This document shows, piece after piece, positions 1 to 12,351 of a stretch of DNA of 64,000 nt; position 1 is the first letter of the stretch, and every line of letters begins with the position of its first letter. Position numbers and translations under genes: made by a program. Source of the stretch: Apoderus coryli. Lineage: Eukaryota > Arthropoda > Insecta > Coleoptera > Attelabidae. The stretch spans positions 496,001 through 560,000 of the forward strand of contig OU452215.1 in NCBI GenBank assembly GCA_911728435.2, in the 5' to 3' direction. The notes under the pieces are model-generated. The model did not search any database. It saw only the letters and a program-made list of their open reading frames with translations, and was not told where the DNA came from.

Positions 1-23
1 AAGACCGCGTGAATAATAATAAT

Positions 24-176
24 TGAATCTCTCGACTGACGGAATTATATTAAAAGAATCTCTCTATCGAGACCGTCGGAACTATATTAAAAGAATCTCT
101 TTATCGAGACCGTCGGAACTATATTAAAAGAATCTCTCTATCGAGACCGTCGGAACTATATTAAAAGAATCTCTCT
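24..176. repeat. 37-bp minisatellite, about 4 copies
   Basis: Copies of a unit containing GAGACCGTCGGAACTAT and TTAAAAGAATCTCTC follow one another with a period of 37 bp (the word GACCGTCGG falls near 71, 108 and 145). The first copy is diverged and the last is cut off. Nothing suggests coding. It may be the edge of a longer array to the left of the window. Confidence 0.85.
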
Positions 177-1164
177 GATTTTATTTTCTTTATACTATTT
201 ATACTATTTTAAAGTGCTGATTCAGCTAGCTTCTAGAATTTATATTATTTATGAAAATCGTAGATTTTCATATAATTATTAAATTACAACAATATCAAAT
301 TTCAACAATATCAAATTACAATAATTCGTGCTTAATTTGTAAATATTATTCTCTTTGAAGTGTCTTTGAAAACGAAAAACAAAGGGTTTAAATTACTGGG
401 AAATTGCGTATTAAAATTAGGAATATAATATGATAATTCAAAAATATGACGTAATAGTATATATTGATCTAATATAACATACATAACATAACAAATGTAT
501 TCAGGTTAGGTGTGTTTTACGTTAATAAATGCCTAATTTTTAATGAAAATTAAATTAATTTGCAGGTCAGAAATGTAACAATTCGAAAGACAATAGTACT
601 AAGATAAATTACAAGAACGATTAAACAGAAAACCGTACCATGTAACTTATAAATTGACCCAGAAATCGAAACCAATGATAGTACCGAAAAGTCTCTGAAA
701 AGACGAAAATTGACAAAGGTAGTAATTAGTTAATCAAATCTAATATCATACTATTTGTAGAAATACAATAACATCAATATCTAAAAGAATCAGCGCGTAC
801 GAGAGGCTAATAAGTCATTAACGGTTATGTGCTAGAAAATGAGACAAGCACGATCTCTACAAAATCTCCATAGACGCAACCCAACTGAAATTAACTAAGA
901 CACATTTAATGGGTAACCAGCATTTAATTATTTACAATATATACAAAAACAAACAAAATTAGGGTTGGCATATTTCAGATTCTCTCTACAATGATTAGAG
1001 GAGGTCTAATATGAATCATCATCAGAACTAGTGTAAAAATAAAATGACTTGGCAGTAATAATGAATAATAAATAAATATACGAGGCGGTCCAAGTACAAG
1101 ACTGTTTTTATTTCATGTAAAACAAAGGTAGAAATTTAATTAAAGTAAGTAACACAAAAAAAAA
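177..1164. other. AT-rich stretch without recognised feature
   Basis: I find no open frame with recognisable protein content, no RNA gene and no clear terminal repeats. The sequence is AT-rich and resembles decayed intergenic or transposon DNA. Confidence 0.5.
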
Positions 1165-1962
1165 GGACAAAAAAGTAATATTTTGAATAATTTTTTGATT
1201 TCTTTAGATTTCAAATCAAGATTTTTTTAAAAGTAAAATTATACCCTCCTAGAGGTTACCTACGGGGTAACTCAAAAATGTTTATTAATCTTATTTATTA
1301 TTTAAGACTTTTAGACATGGCAGAACCTTATCAGCGATAGGTGACTTTTTATTTTCTTTAAAAGAGAAATTTTTAGCATGGGCTTTAAATTTATATACGG
1401 GGTGAGTCAAAAATGTATTTCGTTACTTTATTAAGGACAAATAAGTAATATTTTGAATAATTTTTTGATTTCTTTGGGTTTCAATTCAATATTTCTTTGA
1501 AAGTTAAACTATAAGCTCCTAGAGGTTATCTACGGGGTAACTCAAAAATGTTTATTAATGTTATTTATTATTTAAGACTTTTAAACACGGCAGAACTTAT
1601 CAGCGATAGGTGACTTTTTATTTTCTTTAAAAGAGAAATTTTTAGCATACACTTTAAATTTATATACGGGGTGAGTCAAAAATGTATTTCATTATTTTGG
1701 ACAAAAAAGTAATATTTTGAAGAATTTTTTGATTTCTTTGGGTCTCAATTCAAGATTTCTTTAAAAGTTAAACTATAAGCTGCTAGCGGTTATCTACGGG
1801 GTAACTCAAAAATGTTTCTATTTATTTTCGATAATAGATAGAAACATTTTCAGCTGTGGAAATACTTTTTTTTATTTAATTTTTGAATTTTTGTTTTTTG
1901 AAATTTTTTTTTTGAAATTTTTTTTTTTTTAATTTTTTTTTTTTTAATTTTTTTTTTTTTAA

Positions 1963-1996
<34 letters not shown>

Positions 1997-2181
1997 TTTT
2001 TTTTTTGAAATTTTTTTTTTTTTAATTTTTTTTTTGACAATTTCTTTTAATAATAGAAACATTTTTTTTCCTTGAAATTTTTTTCTTGATTTTTTTTTCA
2101 TTTTTTTTATAACCCTCAATGACTTTTTTCATGGATAAAACTACCACACAACGACTGGGAAATCCCGCAGGGATTTCTTGT
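1165..2181. mobile_element. Hairpin-ended element A, 3' part
   Basis: This is the 3' part of a non-autonomous element. It holds about 2.4 tandem units of 264-270 bp (starts near 1176, 1446, 1710), each with the words ACGGGGTGAGTCAAAAATG and CTACGGGGTAACTCAAAAATG. Then come an ATAGAAAC stem-loop near 1810-1850, a long T-rich tract, and the conserved 3' module from CCCTCAATGAC (2112) to a 19-nt hairpin at 2159-2177 (GAAATCCC, 3-nt loop, GGGATTTC) followed by TTGT at 2178-2181. The same module recurs six more times in the window, and the sequence after TTGT differs between unrelated insertions, which fixes the end. The 5' end is not identified. By architecture it fits Helentron-type HINE/DINE-like elements, but that class name is an inference. 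Confidence 0.7.
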
Positions 2182-5179
2182 TAATAATAATAAATTCTGA
2201 TAGTGCTGTCTTTGTCGTCGAAAACCTGCAAAAAAGGACCGCTATCTATGTGACTTACCTTAAAGCTGCACCGAAGGTGCAGCCGCAGGTATGTCTATAT
2301 GGAAAATTTGTTTTTTGCAGCATCCCAACGGGTACTTTTCAAGGGGATTTAATGCGGCCACACTATTTTAATTAATTAATTTAATTACATCTACACAGTT
2401 AATTGAAATGTGCGACGCAGAGGGAGATATCATCCAGCAGTTATTGAAAAATATGATCACATCCATCCATCTGACGCCTCTCATGACACTGTCACTTTAG
2501 GTTATTATCACTTTTTCAGTAATATTACTTCAAATACACAATGACAACTTCTAAATTAACTACAACTATATGGAATAAGCATTTTCTAACACTACAATAT
2601 ACAACATGTTGATAGAAATTGATCTTAAACATAAAAATAATGCCGAAAACTCTTAAGCTATGAATGTAAACAAAGAAAATAATAATAACCTATTTGACAC
2701 AAGCGTTAGAAAAAACATTTTGACCAAAACCAAATTATGACGTGAAACTAGAGGTGTCAACTATATTGGAATTTGTCGATTTATTTTGAAAGCCATTTTC
2801 ATGAATATATTCTTAGAAAAGCATATGGGACATGCAATTTCGTATATTTTTAGTAACAATCCTATAAAAAGAATAACGTAAATTGCATTGAACAAGTATT
2901 AATCTTTAAATCTCATTTCACAACAACGAGGAGTAGCAATTTTCACTCACCTATTTTAAACGCACGTTCCTTTTACAGAACAAAAAAGTGCATGAAGTTA
3001 GAGTCGAACAATATGTGCCTGAGTTGTAACCTATGGATAGGATGACGTCTTTTGGTACCGATTCAGTTCTTTCATTACTGTTTTTGTTACAAAAATTCCA
3101 AGTAGTAGGTATATTAAAAACTTTCAATGAAACTAAATATAGATATGTGATTTTGTACCGAAATTAAACAAGTAGCCATATACCTATAATAGGTATCCAT
3201 TATAAATTGAAGTAAGGAATAAAAAACTGCTACTTATTTATCTTATACCTAGAAAATCACGTACCTATAACTATGCTTACTTGCTGAATGTTTTTATTTC
3301 AAAATACACAATAATTAAAATTCCTTAAACTACAAATACAAACAATAAACTTTAGAGTTTTGTGTTAGGTGCATAGGTAATTTAACTATATTAATAAACT
3401 AAATTTGGGCTACGGGCGACTTTATCACACACATTTTAAAAACATTGGTATATAAATAGGTATAACCTACACACACTGAAAATATTATAATAAACCGAAC
3501 GAAATTTCATAATTTCTAAACACCAAATCATGATTTAGTTTATGTCGCCTGAGCAGAGCTTCGTTGTTGATCACTTTATAGTCGACAAAATTTTAAACAA
3601 ACGGCTGTATGTCCACATTTTGAACGCCTATTTTGTTGATAGTGTCAGTTTGGGTTAGGTATTAACAATTTCTCACTAAAATTTACTACAAATACTTTTA
3701 ATAACCATTTTATAACAATACAATTTAACAACAATTTGATCTTAAACATGAAAATAATGCCGAAAACTGTTAGACTGTCAATGTACACAAATAAAACCAA
3801 ATTATGACGTGAACTAGAAGTGTCAACCAAACAAAAATAAGTGACACTAACGTCAGAAAAAAATTCTGCCAAATTATGACAAACCAACGAAGCCAAAATA
3901 GATAGACAGATAGTCCTAAAATTAACGTCCGCCGCTATTAACGTTAACGTTAATTTAACACCAACGATTTTCAAATAGACAGATGTGGTAGGTTTATAAA
4001 ATGATGATAATCATATTATAGGCAGCCATTTTTAGGCTAGCAGATTTAAAATACCTAACTAATATATTTATAGTATGTATTTAGTATAAAATTTTATAAG
4101 GTTATTGAATTTGACAAATGGATTTATTATTTAAATTAGGTATGTATCAGATTATAACAAAATTAATTAATAAGCGCATGTACAGGGTGATGCAAAAAAA
4201 AAAAAACATTAATTAGCCAACATTTTACAAATTTTCCAGATTGTAATCAAATAAATTTTAAATGTTTAGAAATTTTTAGCATACACTTAAATTTATATAC
4301 GGGGTGAGTCAAAAATGTATTTCATCACTTTGTTAAGGACAAAAAAGTAATATTTTGAATAATTTTTATATTTCTTTAGATTTCAAATCAAGATTTTTTT
4401 GAAAGCTAAACTATAGCCTCCTAGAGGTTATCTACGGGGTCACTCAAAAATGTTTATGAATGTAATTTATTATTTAAGACTTTTAGAGAACTTTATCAGC
4501 GATAGGTGACTTTTTATTTTCTTTGAAAGAGAAACTTTTAGCATAGGCTCTAAAATTTATATACGGGGTGAGTCAAAAATGTATTTCATTATTTTGGACA
4601 AAAAAGTAATATTTTGAATAATTTTTTGATTTCTTTAGATTTCAATTCAAGTTTTCTGTGAAAGTTAAACTATAAGCTCAAATTTATATACAGGGTGAAT
4701 CAAAAATGTATTTCTTTATTTTGTTAAGGTCAAATAGTAATATTTTGAATAATTTTTTGATTTCTTTAGATTTCAATTCAAGATTTCTTTGAAAGTTAAA
4801 CTATATGCTCCTAGAGGTTATCTACGGGGTAACTCAAAAATGTTTCTATTTATTTTCAATAATAGATAGAAACATTTTCAGATTTTCAGCTCTGGCAATA
4901 CTTTTTTTTAATTAATTTTTGAATTATTTTTTTTGAAAATTTTTTTTTCTTATTTTTTTTTTAAATTTTTTTTGAAAATTTTTTTTTTGAAAATTTTTTT
5001 TTATTTTTTTTTTTTTAATTTTTTTTTTTTGAAATTTTTTTTTTAATAATAGAAACATTTTTTTCCTTGAAATTTTTTTTCTTGATTTTTTTTTTCCTTT
5101 TTTTTTATAACCCTCAATGACTTTTTTCATAGACAAAACTACCACACAACGACTGGGAAATCCCAAAGGGATTTCTTGT
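2182..5179. mobile_element. Hairpin-ended element B, about 3.0 kb
   Basis: The element starts immediately after the TTGT end of element A, in head-to-tail order. Its 5' block carries CTGTCTTTGTCG and a 19-nt GC-rich hairpin at 2265-2283 (GCTGCACC, GAA, GGTGCAGC), then TTTTTTGCAGCATCCC and GGGTACTTTTCAA. The middle (about 2400-4150) is non-coding and is shared with parts of 48.9-50.5 kb and 53.0-53.3 kb. From about 4260 it has the tandem units with CAGGGTGAATC/CGGGGTGAGTC words, a T-rich tract, and the 3' module 5111-5179 with the fixed hairpin and TTGT. Short open frames here (for example 2178-2375 and 3645-3974) look non-coding. Confidence 0.7.
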
Positions 5180-6574
5180 TAATAATAATAAATTCTGCTA
5201 GTGCTGTCTTCGTCGTCGAAAACCTGCAAAAAATGACCGCTATCTATGTGACTTACCTTAAAGCTGCACCGAAGGTGCAGCCGCAGGTCTGTCTATATGG
5301 AAAATTTGTTTTTTGCAGCATCCCAACGGGTACTTTTCAAGGAGATTTAATGCAGCCACACTATTTTAATTAATTAATTTAAATACATCGACACAGTTAA
5401 TTTAAGTGTGCGACGCAGAGGGAGATATCATCCAGCAGTTATTGAAAAATATATGATCACATCAAGCCATCTGACGGCTCTCATGACACTGTCACTTTAG
5501 GTTATTATCACTTTTTCAGTAATATTACTTCAAATACACAATGACAAATTCTAAATTTACTACAACTATATCGAATAACCATTTATAACACTACAATATA
5601 CAACATGTTGATAGAAATTGATCTTAAACATAAAAATAATGCCGAAAACTTTTATACTATTAATGTAAACAAAGAAAATAATAAAAAACTATTTGACACA
5701 AGCAATGTGTCTGTCGTTAGTAAAAAACATCTTACCAAAACCAAATTATGACGTGAAACTAGAAGTGTCAACGAAACTAAAATAAGTGACACCAACGTTA
5801 GAAATATTAGCAAATTATGACGTGAAACTAGAGGCGCAACTATATTGGAATTCGTCGATTTTTCTTTGAAAACCATTTTCATGACTATATTCTTAGAAAA
5901 ACATATGGGAGAAGCAATTTCGTATATTTTTAGTCGCAATCGTGTCAAAGAATGACGTACACATTCGTAAATTCTATTGAAAAAGTATTAATCTTTAAAA
6001 GTATGACTCACTTCACACATACTACGTTCCTTTTATAAATATCACTATTCCAAATGTCATATAAATTGTGACAACTACCCCACACAAAAATATTTCGATA
6101 TCAATAAATAATTGTTTGTATTGGAAGCAAACCTTATATGAAAATTTCCAGTCAAAAATGATGCTTACTTATCTAAAAAATAATGCAAATACACTGAACT
6201 CCACCACCAAAGAAGTAGAGGTTTTCCATAGTGTCAAATTATAACATAAATCCATCTGTCATAATAATTAACATGTACTATATCGTCTATAGTAAAACAA
6301 CGTAAATACAATAATTTCCAAAAATGTGCAAAAATATTACTGTAAAAGACAGAATGGAAATTGAAAAAGAATATATACCGGAAGATAAGTGTACAATCAT
6401 ATAAAATAGGGTTATCACCATACACTTTGATGAAATTATTTGTTGACATGCCGCAACGACTTAACTAACCATTATTTGTAGGAAAAACTTATTTTTTTTT
6501 TGCAACCCTCAATGACTTTTTTTGTAGATAAAACTACCACAAACCGACTGGGAAATCCCAAAGGGATTTCTTGT
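5180..6574. mobile_element. Hairpin-ended element C, about 1.4 kb
   Basis: The 5' block is nearly the same as in element B, including the 19-nt hairpin at 5263-5281. It abuts the TTGT end of element B, so A, B and C lie in tandem. The segment 6205-6490 matches 50645-50910, so the interior is a mosaic of shared non-coding pieces. The tandem-unit array is absent; only the last 70-90 bp of the 3' module remain (6506-6574, hairpin plus TTGT). The next repeat starts directly at 6575. Confidence 0.6.
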
Positions 6575-6712
6575 TAAAAATAATAAAATTGCAATTTCAG
6601 CTATTTCGATTGTACAAAAAATAGTATAAGCATCTCAAACAGTAAGTAGTTTACCGATCTCAATACTTTAAAAGCGATTTTTTTTCTTTGAGATATTTTT
6701 TTTTAAGTCAAC

Positions 6713-6748
6713 GTACGACGTTTCGGCTCATTATCCTTCCTCAGGTAC
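6713..6748 (-). ncRNA. Hammerhead-ribozyme-like motif
   Basis: Read on the minus strand: GTAC, then the core CTGAGGA, a short GG/CC helix II, GAAAC, then GTC and GTAC. Helix I would be GTAC/GTAC and cleavage would follow GTC. Helix III is only AC/GT with no loop, so it could form only weakly or in a dimer. As in the other motifs of this window, one extra base sits between CTGANGA and helix II, which departs from the standard core. The copy at 58236-58271 has GTT instead of GTC. Activity is unknown. Confidence 0.4.
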
Positions 6749-6857
6749 ATCTCTTACCTAAAATTTGATTTAAACTAAACAAGTAATTGGTACATTTACA
6801 CAACATTACAACAACATACAATTTTTTTACATTACCAACATTGCATGTTTTTATATA

Positions 6858-6998
6858 CAAATATTTTGGTGTATTCCACTTTTAGTAGGTATTATTTTGT
6901 TGGAATGAAAGTTTTATTCATTGATGATAGACCTAAATAAAACTTCCATGACAACAAAAATAATACCTACTAAAAGGGGTATACCCCAAAATATTGGT
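6858..6998. repeat. Foldback (about 45-bp inverted arms)
   Basis: The left arm (AATATTTTGG, then TTTTAGTAGGTATTATTTT) is the imperfect reverse complement of the right arm (AATAATACCTACTAAAA, then CCAAAATATTGG). The same structure occurs in copy 2 of the host repeat at about 58424-58564. It is a small palindromic insertion or structural element with no coding content. Confidence 0.65.
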
Positions 6999-7261
6999 CC
7001 ATAAAATCTATCAGGGTATACATGCGGTCAAATGAGTTGCTAGTAAAACCAGTATAGGTCACCAAGTAGAGATCCGCATATAGTTGTTTTGGCATACAAT
7101 AGGGAGCATATTCCTCTTACGCACTAACATGTTTAACTTTATCTATAAATATAATTTGATAAACAACGAAAAAGAAATAAAACAACAATATAAAATAGAA
7201 AGATATATTATATTGAAAAAAAAATCATAATAAAATAATTCATTCAAGTAACAACAAGAAA

Positions 7262-7849
7262 TTATTGGTCTTGTTGAGGAAGTATTGACACATCACCACC
7301 AGTCAACAAATCAGAATTTGTGGTAGTAGTTTGAACATTACTTACAGAGCAACCCGGTATGGATGAGTCATTATCACTATGCAAAATTTCGCTACGCATT
7401 GTCGTCAACAATAGATGCCAGTAGTGGTGTTGCTGTAGCTTTGCTTCTCGAAGCATGTTCATGTAGACAACGGATAATGGAGCATTTGAAAAGCCTTGAG
7501 ATAATTTACTACCTTGAAAATCGACTAACACATTGTCTGGCAAAGAACCGCTACAATCACTGCTGACACCAAAACTGCCATTTGCAAAACCCATTGTTTC
7601 GTGTATGTCAGTTTTAGCACGTTTAATTTTAGGTTCACCCACAGAATTGTCTACATCAGCACTTGATTTACGACTACCTACTAAATTTTGAATTTTAATA
7701 GGATTTTTACACCACCCGCGTAGTGTTGATTCAGGTACGTCAATATCGCGTGCCACAGAAGCTTTCGTTTCACCATTCAGAACACGAGCAATTGCCGCCA
7801 GTTTCATTTCCGGACTTATTAAATTTGAAGTTCTTTTCCGTTTAAACAT
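7262..7849 (-). CDS. Pipsqueak-HTH DNA-binding protein, distal-antenna-like (copy 1)
   Basis: The 195-codon intact frame encodes a predicted nuclear DNA-binding protein. Residues about 12-50 form a Pipsqueak-type helix-turn-helix: SPEMKLAAIARVLNGETKAS, then VARDIDVPESTLRGWCKNP. The wording resembles the Psq domain of insect distal antenna (dan/danr) proteins, as I recall it. Basic KRKR and KIKRAK patches flank the domain. The rest (residues 90-195) is Ser/Asn-rich with a conserved-looking helix around VVYMNMLREAKLQQHHYWHL; no DDE transposase, zinc finger or BTB domain is visible. The ATG at 7849 lies 126 bp below a TATA/TCAGT promoter. Copy 2 at 58823-59410 differs by seven residues, all in the first 88, and by five silent changes; the last 107 residues are identical. 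It could be a repeat-borne host-gene copy or the DNA-binding part of a transposon protein. Confidence 0.8.
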   Translation of the reverse strand: MFKRKRTSNLISPEMKLAAIARVLNGETKASVARDIDVPESTLRGWCKNPIKIQNLVGSRKSSADVDNSVGEPKIKRAKTDIHETMGFANGSFGVSSDCSGSLPDNVLVDFQGSKLSQGFSNAPLSVVYMNMLREAKLQQHHYWHLLLTTMRSEILHSDNDSSIPGCSVSNVQTTTTNSDLLTGGDVSILPQQDQ

Positions 7850-7974
7850 TTCACAGTATTAACTATGGTACAATTAGAATAAAACTTCTTTAAACACAAA
7901 TTTCACTTTCACGAGAATCCGTATTACCTATATCACAATGTTAACTTAGTTGGAAACAAGACTGCTAGGTCCGC

Positions 7975-8009
7975 ACTGAAGAACAGGAACAAACAACACC
8001 GTATTTATA
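7975..8009 (-). promoter_or_regulatory. TATA box plus TCAGT initiator of the Pipsqueak gene
   Basis: On the minus strand TATAAATA (8009-8002) is followed about 30 bases later by TCAGT (7979-7975), the arthropod initiator, at the usual spacing. The start codon lies 126 bp downstream of TCAGT, with no ATG closer to the cap. The same pair is kept in copy 2 (59570-59536). Confidence 0.6.
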
Positions 8010-9182
8010 TGGAAGTTAGGACACAGGTAGATGCGACTCCGACCGATAGTATTGGCTGTTGAATATTATACTTAATAGCCAATAAGAATTTTCTAATACG
8101 ATCGTCATTTAGATCATGGTCGGATGGCGTATTAATTGTTATTAGTTTGCTTAATGATTTAATAATTTTAATTGTCAATAGTTAATATTATGTTAATTAA
8201 TGAAAGATTTGGGAACGAATAGGTATAAAAATAAGTTGGGAAATTCAGTATCCCATTATTGGCACTGAAAATGGAACAGTGCTTTTTCTCTATTTTTATT
8301 TACCTATTTGTTTTAATTTCGCTTTTAGTTTTAAACAAAATATAACTTAAAGTTAGAAAGAACTGTGATTTTGTACAAAATTAATAATTAGTTACGTACC
8401 CAAAGAAAAGATTTAATTTATAATTTACTCGCAGGTTTAGAAAACAAATACGTTTCGCTCTCAATATAATATGATCTCGTCAGAAATAATTATTTTATAA
8501 AACACGGGTCTTTAAAATCAAATTGTTAATGCTTTTATTAAAAATTAGATAAAATGTCTCGCGAAATAATATGGTTTTATTTATTTTTAATTTGAAAAAC
8601 TATATAAGTAATTACAACAATTATCACAATTTAAGGGTATACTAGAGTCGATATAGAGACCACATCGCTAAAATATTTTCAACATGAGCAGACTTCCGGT
8701 TCTACCAAAATTGACGTCCACCTGCTAATTTCAAATGGAACACCTTGTGTATAATTATAACTTTGGAGTATTTTGTCTATGCACTTGCCTATACCTATCT
8801 TCAACTTTTTTTGAGTAAATAATTTATTTTGAAAACCTCATTTTAAAAACCTTTGTAATTAAACTAAACGAAAAAAATAAGTATTTATATTACATACCTA
8901 CTTGCCAATATTTTTATACCAATGTCAGTGAACAAACTGTCAGTTTTTTTAATAGAAAACCATTTTTTCACGTTGCCTATGGGAACGCGCGCAAAACCTT
9001 TTGAACACTAGGGCGCAAAATAAATTGCATTGTGAAACGTGTTGTCTCCATAGATACGATTTTTATGTTGCAACATTTAGGAAATACGGGGCACGATTCA
9101 TTGGAATTATTAAACTTTAAAAAAAAATCAAATATCTATACCTATAACAATTCTTGAAAAAATATTGTTCCAATTTCGTGTT

Positions 9183-12100
9183 AAAATTCGTGGTTTATGA
9201 CGCATTCGAATGAATGTATCATTTACAAAAGACTTATTTTGCCCACTTAATATAAAAATGACTATGGTTTTCATTTTCGCAGAAAATGCCATATTATGTC
9301 AAAGAAATATACATTATTTAACAATCTAAAATTGTCCAAATTTCGAAAAATGGGATTTTGATATGCATTTATTTTTTTCCACTATCCGAATCATCAACAA
9401 ACAAGCACTAACTTTAGTACTTCAACTTTCATAATGTAATAGTTATTTATTTATTTTAAAGAAGTAGTCCATGATAAAATGGAGTTGAATGGTGTAAGTA
9501 CTTCAGGAAATAGAAGTCTACTTCCACGAAATAAATTTAATAGATTTCTCTACATATTATTTTTTAACCATACATGTTTCGGAGCACCATGCTCCATCAT
9601 CAATTATATATATTATAATTATTATTAGTTGTTATCTTATTTTATGAGAAATGCATGAATTCCACTACGTGCAAAATTTTTCTTTTGTTTTTATGTTTAG
9701 AGTCAAATAAATTTGTATATTCTTAAACTTAAATTGTAAAATTGGAAATTATTAAAACAAATTTGAATCACTCGAGTGATAAGTGATTCGAATTTGTTAG
9801 GTAGACACAACATTTTTTATTGTTTATGCTAATGATTTCCAAAGACAGGTCTGCTCTGTAATGATAAAAATTTGTTTTGTTTGTTTTTCTTGAGATAAAA
9901 GTTCTTGTTCTTATACGAACCCGAATTAAGCTATTTATTCATTTGAAAAACCTGTGACGAGATTAGCAGCAAATTGTAGTATATTTGAGTACACAAAAAT
10001 ATTTTAAATTAAAGAATGTTCCAAGCATTCTATTATATACCAATCATAACACGACCTATTTATTAGCCAAAGATAGGTAGGTACCTATTTATATTCAAAT
10101 TTCAACTAATTCCCTAATATTTTTTACAATACAGCAATGTAAAATTAAATAAAAAGAGGACCCTTAATACCCATATTTATAACCTACACTACCAGATAAA
10201 AGAACCTCATTAACCAAAATGCCTATGTGATATTATTTTATTCTATTTTTATATGCATCTAAGTCACATACTACATAAATATCTTGCCTTTTGCTATCCA
10301 TCGGGAAACTAAAGAATGGTAAATTGTAGTTATAATATTTATTCCTGCAATTCTTCGCAGCACAAATCATTCCGCCTCTGCTTTTTTGCATTTTAAAATA
10401 CACAATATCACTCTCAAAAGTTTATAAACCAAAAACATACAACATAACTATATAACACACAGAATACTACGGCACTGGAAAACAAATCACTTGAAATGGC
10501 AAAGCACAAATAAAATATCCCGACAACAATGAGTGTATAAGAAAACATGGCGATTTTGAGTTCGCAAGAATATGCGCAATCTCTTCCCTCACCAGCAAGA
10601 TCACATTCTCTGTTTATTTATTCTATGATTTAGACATTTGAATTATGCTCGGATGGCGTATTAATAATTGTTATTAGTTTGCTTAATAATTTTAATTGTC
10701 AATAGTGGAAAAGTTAATATGTTAATAAATGAAATATATCGGAACGAATACAATTTTTAAGGAACTGACATTTTTAGAAGAGTAACATCTTGTGGGTTTA
10801 TTTTAACTTGGTCACATAGAAACGATAATTTGGTCAGGCGACGCGACGGAAACGTTACGAAAAATGGTCTCTTTAATCAGAAAAATTAAAACTCTTTACT
10901 GTTGATAGTCAGTGCAAAGTATTTCCCTGATCAAAAAATGTCAAAAGAGATAAGCCTATTAAAAAAATCAAAATAAGTACTACAATTTCTTTATTCACGC
11001 CAGTTACCAACATCTGAAAAAGAGAAGAACCGCCTTTAAAAAAAACTGTGTTGAAAATGTTATTCCAGAAGAATTCCATGAATAATTGAAATACTTTCCT
11101 TCGAATTCTAAAATGAGGTACTTACCGCCTGATAGAGCCAGATATTAGCGAAACCGATACTAGTTCAGATGAAAATTAGTTTTATGCAGTAAAATGTATG
11201 TAATTAATTAATCATTATAAGGTAATATAGTTTCTTATTATTAAAATTACCATTGTATAATGTAAACCCAATTTTAAAAATAGAAAATGTGGCCAAGTCC
11301 ATTTTTTGGAAATGAAAAACGAATTCGATCCTTATTTTTGATATAACGTAAAATTGTTTTATTTATTATTGTATTTTAATACCTAATAAACAGAATAATA
11401 ATGCCATTACCTAGACCCCACTCAAATCTACCTGTTATTCAAAATTAAAAATGTATTAAGGATTGTTAAGAACAGATCAACATAATATGTTATTTATTTA
11501 TTATATAGTTAAGGGTATATCGTGTAGTTGACGAAAAAAGGTATTGGCTTATAAACTGCAATAAACTACCTGTGTGTAGAAAAATGTGCTACAGTGTCGA
11601 ACTTAATAAACCTAAATTATATTATTGCAAGCCTTAACACAAGGGGACAATGAAATACAAAGACTATAATCACTAATGCCTGGCCGAGGGACAAAATTAC
11701 CTGTTTTCAGAAATTATAATAAATATACAATCCGGTCCTTTTACATTTATGGTAGGCATTCTCGGGTTTTATGATAGGCATTATAGAAATACAACTTAGT
11801 CAATACCATTGTTCCTGAACTGTACTATAACAGGTACTTACTACCTACTATTAAAAATATTATTACCTCACATGAAACAACAAACACTAATTTTGAACAC
11901 TATATTTCTCTATGATTCTTTATGTTAGAATTTCAATTTTATCAAGTGAATAAAATAATTTCAGTTCAGTATATAAATCTCCGCTGTAACAGTCGTTGTT
12001 AAATTAAGAAATATTTTGCGAAATGAACAATATTTTCAAATTGTGGAACACACGACAAAAAGTATGAATCAAAGCTACAACTTTACGTTTAGTTATTAGT

Positions 12101-12245
12101 CATACGCTTTGTTTCAGCTCAGATGAAGTAAAAAAAAGCAATCACATGCTAAAACTAACTGAATCAAGCCCCCTATAAATAATGGTTTGGCAGTTATTTT
12201 ATAAAACGAAATAAATTATCCATCATCAAAGTGGAGTGTCAGTTT
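9183..12245. other. Intergenic, AT-rich, with repeat fragments
   Basis: No gene is recognised. Two repeat remnants stand out. At 9490-9720 there is a piece related to the Penelope-like arms at 14809-15097, with a decayed hammerhead-like motif on the minus strand at 9568-9605 (helix II GGAGC/GCTCC, core TTGATGA). At 10640-10750 there is a fragment of the Pipsqueak repeat (GGATGGCGTATTAAT and following). The remainder has many stops in all frames. Confidence 0.5.
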
Positions 12246-12314
12246 CAAATAAAAGAAAACAAACAAAAACTTTTAAAGTCAACTCCACAAAATCTTTAAT
12301 TTAGTTATGAAAAA

Positions 12315-12351
12315 GGAAACAAGTTTCGGCTTAACAAGCCATCATCAGTCC
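12315..12351 (-). ncRNA. Hammerhead-like motif in PLE1 downstream arm
   Basis: Minus-strand order: GGA, CTGATGA, an extra T, helix II GGCT/AGCC with a five-base loop, GAA, AC-TT-GT (two-pair helix III), cleavage-site T, TCC. GGA pairs with TCC as helix I. Every hammerhead part is present in order; only the extra T after CTGATGA deviates. Hammerhead motifs are known in Penelope-like elements. The partner in the other arm lies at 13722-13758. Confidence 0.55.

Larger units (their letters stand above)
6575..9182 (-). repeat. Pipsqueak-gene repeat, copy 1
   Basis: A 2.6-kb segment is repeated at 57836-60926 with only scattered substitutions and a few indels. Both copies share the left edge TTAAAAATAATAAAATTGC and the right edge near CAATTTCGTG. 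It carries one intact gene on the minus strand (7262-7849), its promoter (7975-8009), a foldback at about 6858-6998 and a hammerhead-like motif at 6713-6748. Relative to copy 2 it lacks two pieces near 6660-6668. No terminal inverted repeats were recognised, so it could be a transposable unit of unknown type or a segmental duplication. A ~110-bp relative of 8118-8225 lies at 10640-10750, which favours a dispersed repeat. Confidence 0.75.

Noticed and set aside
1850..2119. 89-codon lysine-rich open frame (also 4924-5166 minus and 22538-22729 plus, the last Phe-rich)
   Set aside because: These are translations of the T-rich tract inside hairpin-ended elements; composition alone keeps the frame open.
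2178..2375. Pair of similar 65-codon frames at 2178-2375 and 5176-5373
   Set aside because: They coincide with the shared 5' block of elements B and C, start in the preceding element's end, and their few differences change amino acids. This is shared DNA, not evidence of coding.
7363..7566. 67-codon plus-strand frames inside both Pipsqueak genes (also 58924-59127)
   Set aside because: Antisense shadow of the real minus-strand gene.
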